From Toxoplasma gondii ME49 (Eukaryota; Apicomplexa; Conoidasida; Eucoccidiorida; Sarcocystidae): DNA of 64,000 nucleotides. The notes under the pieces were generated by a model. The model made no database searches, was not told the DNA's origin, and saw only the letters and a program-made list of their open reading frames with translations. The stretch lies in assembly GCF_000006565.2 (NCBI RefSeq), contig NC_031480.1, positions 3,507,529-3,571,528 of the forward strand, in the 5' to 3' direction. The number at the start of each line of letters is the position of its first letter. Position 1 is the first letter of the stretch. Position numbers and translations under genes: made by a program. This document shows positions 59,701 through 64,000 of the stretch, piece by piece.

Positions 59701-62700
59701 CGAACCGCCACGCAACAGACAATTTCACACGTGAGACACGCTGGCAGAACGCGACCACCGTTTGCCTCTAAAGCATCGACTGGTCAAGCCGAGGGACATA
59801 CAGTCAGAGAAGGAAGTGAGGATGCATGTGTGAATACCAGGGGATTATACAGCCACGATGAAAAGCGAGTCGCGGAAGCCATCTACAACACGGCGAATGC
59901 CAGAACGGCAGTCGCTTTTCCCGAATAGAGACCGAACTTCAGATTCCTTTGCTACGTTGGTGTGCGAAGAGAACAGTTTCTGTTTTTCGCTTCGAAAAAA
60001 GAATGTGTGTATTTTCTTGAGTTCTTTCCACCACATCGAAACTCATCTGACGCCTTTGGCTGCCACGTTTCTCGAATCTTTTCTGTACTTGAAAGAGCCT
60101 TGCACGGGCCAGTTCGCAGCCTAGACGCGCTTCAGAAGACAACAACAGCAGCTGGTGCATGTGCGGCAGTTCAACATCTCTTCACTGTCAACGCCGTTTC
60201 TGCGGCGATCTTCCTCACCAGATCGGGGATGAGGGAGGTGAATCTCGATCCATCCTTCCTGTAGTTGTTTTCCTTCCAAGCAAGTGCTTTCTTGAAAAGC
60301 CACTGGACGGCGTTGCTCTTCTCACTCACGCCCGACAAGATCTTGTCGAGCATCCGCGTGTACACTCTGGGGACGCCGAAGAAGACAGTGGGACGCAGCC
60401 GTTGAATGTCTTCGACAACACGCGTTATGTCTCCGGAGTAGTAGCCAATTCCCACCCCGAGATGCGTCAAGATGATTTCCACTCCTCGCTGGTATACGTG
60501 TGACTGCGGGAGGTAGCTCAGAGTGACGTCTCCTCGACGCAAGTTCATTCGATTGTTGCACCCTACGTAGCCTGCGATGGTTGCGACGAAGCCTCCGTTT
60601 GTGTGAACCACACCTTTGGGAACTCCGGTCGTGCCTGCAACGCAGCAAGCAGAAGGGGCGAGCATGCGTCTCCAAAAACACGAATTTGGCGTTTCTTTGG
60701 CGTTCGAAGCAGCGCGTCGAAGCGCCGACCATCTTCGCCGCATGGGGTACGTTTCTCCGACCAACACTGCATGCCCTGAAGCTCCAAATATCTCTCATAC
60801 GGGAGTGTTGTTTCATGCCACACGAAGCCACACCGACCGAGTCTGGAGTTCTCCTTGTCCACCTAAGCCGTGGAGCTCGGGCTGAGTTCCAAATAAACTT
60901 CCCACTCAACGACGAATGCCCGGCTGCGAATGAACTCGCTCTTTGCACCGCGTGACAGACTAGCCAATTCCGTTCAGGCAAGGTGAGAAGCGGCGTCACG
61001 AACTGGTGACAGCTGACAATGTTGAGCTCGTGAAGCTACTGTAAAAAGGGAGAACCGGTGAATCGGGAATTCTCGAAAAAACGGAGAAGTGGGTGCACGC
61101 AGAGACCCAAATCGGAGCAGCCTCAGACTTGTCCAGCGAACGACAAAGCCACAGAGTCTAGAAAACTCGAAAGGAAGGTGTCTGACCAGAAGCAGCAAGT
61201 CCTCTACTCAGCCAGGAGCCTCCGGACTGAGAACCGGCAAGCTAGCAGACGCATGCACAAGACGCCTCTGAAGCAGATCTAAATTTGTCCAAACGCTAGA
61301 ATGATACCGGCAGTTGCTCGAAGTACAAACCGGTCAGTGCGAGTGAGAACACAAAATCGTAAGATGAGTTCAGACACAGCACACCGCTCACTTAGGAGGC
61401 GTGAGCGTAGTCACTAAGGGAACTTAATGGAACCGAGGCTGCTATTGCAAACCAAGGACGACCGGATTTTCTCTTGACTGATCCATGGCGTCAGGATGGA
61501 GAACCACCCAGCTCGTCCTCGATCGAGAGGAGATTCTTCCCCACCCTAGGAAAGGCAGCGAATTCAGAACAGTTCGGTTTAGTTCCTGCCTCAGAACGTA
61601 ACGGCACTGGAAAACGAGCAGAGCGCGTAAACGACTAAGGAGGCGGTACACGCAAAAAGGGGACATCGCGGTGTCAGGATAGAACAAAGGAGAGAAACAG
61701 TCGAAGACTCACCCGAAGTGAAGATAACTGTGCAGACGTCGTCCAGGCTGAGTTCTGGCCTCTCGTGCTTCTCCCCCATGCCCTGGTGCACATAGCACAA
61801 GCAGCAGCGCATGCGACGGAGAAAATCGAATTCGTCATGATTCCAAAAGAAAGGTTGCAGCATCGAAGCAATTCATTCACTGGGCCTTCCGCTCTAACAC
61901 TGCCTCTCCGACTTCAGAGTCTCTCTGCAGTTCACCCTTCCCAGAGACGCCTGCGTAGGCGCTCTGAAGAAACACATGCATTGGCTGACAGAGAGACTTC
62001 GTGGGGAAACCGTATTAAACGTAAAACGAACGAGAACAGAGCGATCCTTTGAAGACGCTTGCAAAGCATCGGGAAAACGAGTTTCTGAGGAAACGAAACG
62101 CCAGCGACATCTCCCCACGTTTTTTTGCCTGCCAAAAGAGATCCTGCACGCGTAGCGAGAACGCCCACACCGATGCACACAAGGAGCTGCAGCGAGTGAG
62201 GGGTGTCTACCCTCTCGTCTCTCCATACACTGGGAGACGTAAGCAAGTGCACGAGTTGCTTGTGTCAGAGGAACCAGCGCGAGGAGTGAATTCGTTGAAG
62301 TCCAGACGTCAGTTTGCCGCCAATGACTCTCGTGAAGCGACGGACTTCAGCCGCGGTCAAAGCGTTAGAGTTCAACATCCTACAGGTGTTCGTCTTTGCT
62401 TGAAAGCGGAAGCAAGCTCGATCCTAAATTCCCCTCCTGCTGCAACTTTTCGCTACTCCACTAGTCACACTGGAATCGACTCGCACATGCACGCCGTTGA
62501 AGAATACAGAGTTAAACTGTGGCAGCGGTGTCGAGCGTTTATTTGGTAAACCGTAAAATGCACCTGTGTGCATCTACGCAGAGCGGCATCTGAAGATCGG
62601 GGCCTGTCGTCCAAGCGTGGACTTCAGCCTTGTTCCGCAGAAGCACAAACCACCCAGATGGAAGCTTGTTCCGTCCTTGTGCCGGAGACTACGAGTTGTG

Positions 62701-64000
62701 AAAAAAATCCTGGAAATCTATACCTTGTGGATGAGGTCGTCGAACGCGTACAGCTTGACAGAATGAGCAGCGAACTCCTCCACTTCCTCAGGCGTGACCT
62801 GCAACAGCAGTCGGGTGTACATACAGCGCCAGTCGCGTCCAAACATGTGTGCCGCCTTCGGCCACTCAGCCGCGTTCCCGCACGAACCTCGTCTTACGAA
62901 ACTCAGGAGATGGAAACATCAACGTAGGACTTCGTGGTGTGGGTGGAGCAACGCCCAATCCTGATCAGTCCCGAAGCTGCATTCCGAATCTTTGCCTTCT
63001 AACGCACTCATGCCCTTTCGCTTGAAAATGCAGAGGCAGCAAACGCGGGGAACCGGAGAGACAAACCGGAGAGACATCGCAGCCTCCTCGTGCGCGAGAG
63101 CAAGGAAACGGTTCTACCGACCGCAGTCCGACTTTTGCTCAGTGGACGTTCGCGCTCTTTTTTGTAACTCTCCAGAAGTCGCAGCCCGCGGCTTCTCGAC
63201 GAGAAGGAAAGCGACGCTTCTCCCACAGTTTCCGTCATTTTTATGTGCAGTTCCACATCCAGCCGGTGTCGCTACACCGCCGCGACATCGCAACATGGAG
63301 AAGTTCTAGAATCAGAAGTGTGGCCACACAAGCGTCTCGAAAAACGCTTTCAGCCCCGTCTTCGGGTGTACGTACCGAATCGAAGCAGATGACTGCCTTT
63401 AAAGGAACTTTCTCTTCGGTGACGAGGTTCAACGCTGGATGCAGCTTTGCTCCCTCGACAAACAGAACCTGGAGCTCTGAGAGACACGCAAGAATAGAGC
63501 CAACTTCATTCGAGTTTCACGGAAGAAAGAGAGGAGAACTCTGGGAAATCCTCTTTCAGCGAGAACCACACGCGGCCCTTCGCCGTTCGAGATTCTTTCC
63601 AATTCAACGCCTTCGCTGCTTGTGTGTCTTAAGAGTCCTCTCCCGAGTCGCAGCTGCTCTAACCTCTGAAGCGGAGATACGCAAAGACTGCGCGAAAGTC
63701 CGAAAAAAGAATTCCCCCTTTGACAGAGTCCACATGCGTCTCAGCGAAGAGTCACACCGATTCGGACGTACCCCGTCACACGTAACATTTTCTGAAGAAT
63801 CGGAACAAATGAAAATGTGCACTCTTGTACATTGGTGAAAGCAATTCACAGTTGAAAAGTTCGTCACTCAACTTGTCTCCGCGTTTCTATACGTGCGCGG
63901 TCACTACATCCACGAGAACTTAAGGATATCCACCCCTCCCTTTTTTCAAACTTTTTCGGAGAGTACTTGTCAGTCCGATGATGTAGAGCAGTGCCTCATG
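56767..64000 (-). CDS. Long-chain acyl-CoA synthetase (AMP-forming), 5' part outside the window
   Basis: Activates fatty acids: fatty acid + ATP + CoA gives acyl-CoA + AMP + PPi. Exons in transcript order: 64000-63967 (continues right), 63476-63376, 62798-62724, 61782-61713, 60634-60219, 59688-59566, 58829-58681, 58360-58183, 57779-57690, 57454-57386, 57030-56767. The visible 521 codons plus stop are in phase throughout. Adenylate-forming motifs appear in order: IFTSGTTGVPKGVVHT (split across an intron), LSYLPQSHVYQRG, GRLKTLCMGSAPM, EGWGMTETG, GWMRTGDVVE, then IIDRAKNIFKLAQGEYVAPE. The C-terminal AMP-binding lobe ends with GLATPTMKVVRKQV, which includes the family's usual lysine region. The donor at 58183/58182 appears to be GC rather than GT. 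No peroxisomal PTS1 is present at the C-terminus (HHPAN). Roughly the first 100-200 residues are outside the window, so targeting cannot be judged. Confidence 0.93.
57780..58182 (-). other. Probable GC-AG intron in the acyl-CoA synthetase gene
   Basis: On the minus strand, the codons for KLAQ end in CAG and are followed by GCAGGT. The next exon begins after TGTGTGCAG with codons for GEYVAPE. Joining CAG to GGAGAA restores the invariant KLAQGEY motif in phase. A GT donor three to four bases downstream (GCAG then GTCACG) would stay in frame only with a second AG five bases into the exon, replacing the conserved Gly by Ala. Confidence 0.7.

Overview
The window looks like nuclear DNA of a cyst-forming coccidian apicomplexan of the Toxoplasma/Hammondia/Neospora type. 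The reasons are two very large ApiAP2-type genes (one with an AP2-coincident C-terminal domain), genes broken into many short GT-AG introns, long Ser/Ala/Glu/Arg-rich low-complexity stretches between small conserved domains, and GCATGC-type motifs upstream of genes. Species cannot be fixed from the sequence alone. No bacterial operons, CRISPR arrays, rRNA or convincing tRNA genes are present.

Layout, left to right. (1) 42-11900, minus: one giant ApiAP2 gene of about 3837 codons, made of two long open frames that join in phase across a 345-bp GT-AG intron. (2) 11901-20460: a long divergent intergenic region. (3) 20461-24481, plus: a five-exon casein kinase 1 with a long C-terminal tail that begins with a cysteine cluster. 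(4) 24482-29545: convergent intergenic DNA. (5) 29546-34537, minus: a two-exon ApiAP2 gene (1502 aa) with three AP2-like domains and a C-terminal ACDC-like domain. (6) 34538-40247: divergent intergenic DNA holding a decayed retroelement RNase H-like fragment near 39.0-39.2 kb. (7) 40248-51027, plus: a TrmA/RlmD-like 5-methyluridine methyltransferase homologue in at least 15 exons. Its TRAM domain, Fe-S cysteines and SAM motif are kept, but the residues expected for catalysis are replaced. (8) 52584-55498, plus: a six-exon coiled-coil protein of unknown function (504 aa). (9) 56767 to beyond 64000, minus: 11 visible exons of a long-chain acyl-CoA synthetase; the 5' end lies outside the window.

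The genes do not form a pathway. Two encode probable sequence-specific transcription factors, one a signalling kinase, one an RNA-modification-type protein and one a fatty-acid activating enzyme. The arrangement is alternating divergent and convergent: ApiAP2/CK1 and ApiAP2/methyltransferase are divergent pairs, while CK1/ApiAP2 and coiled-coil/ACSL are convergent. All exon models were built by hand from splice signals, phase continuity and family motifs; no transcript evidence was available.
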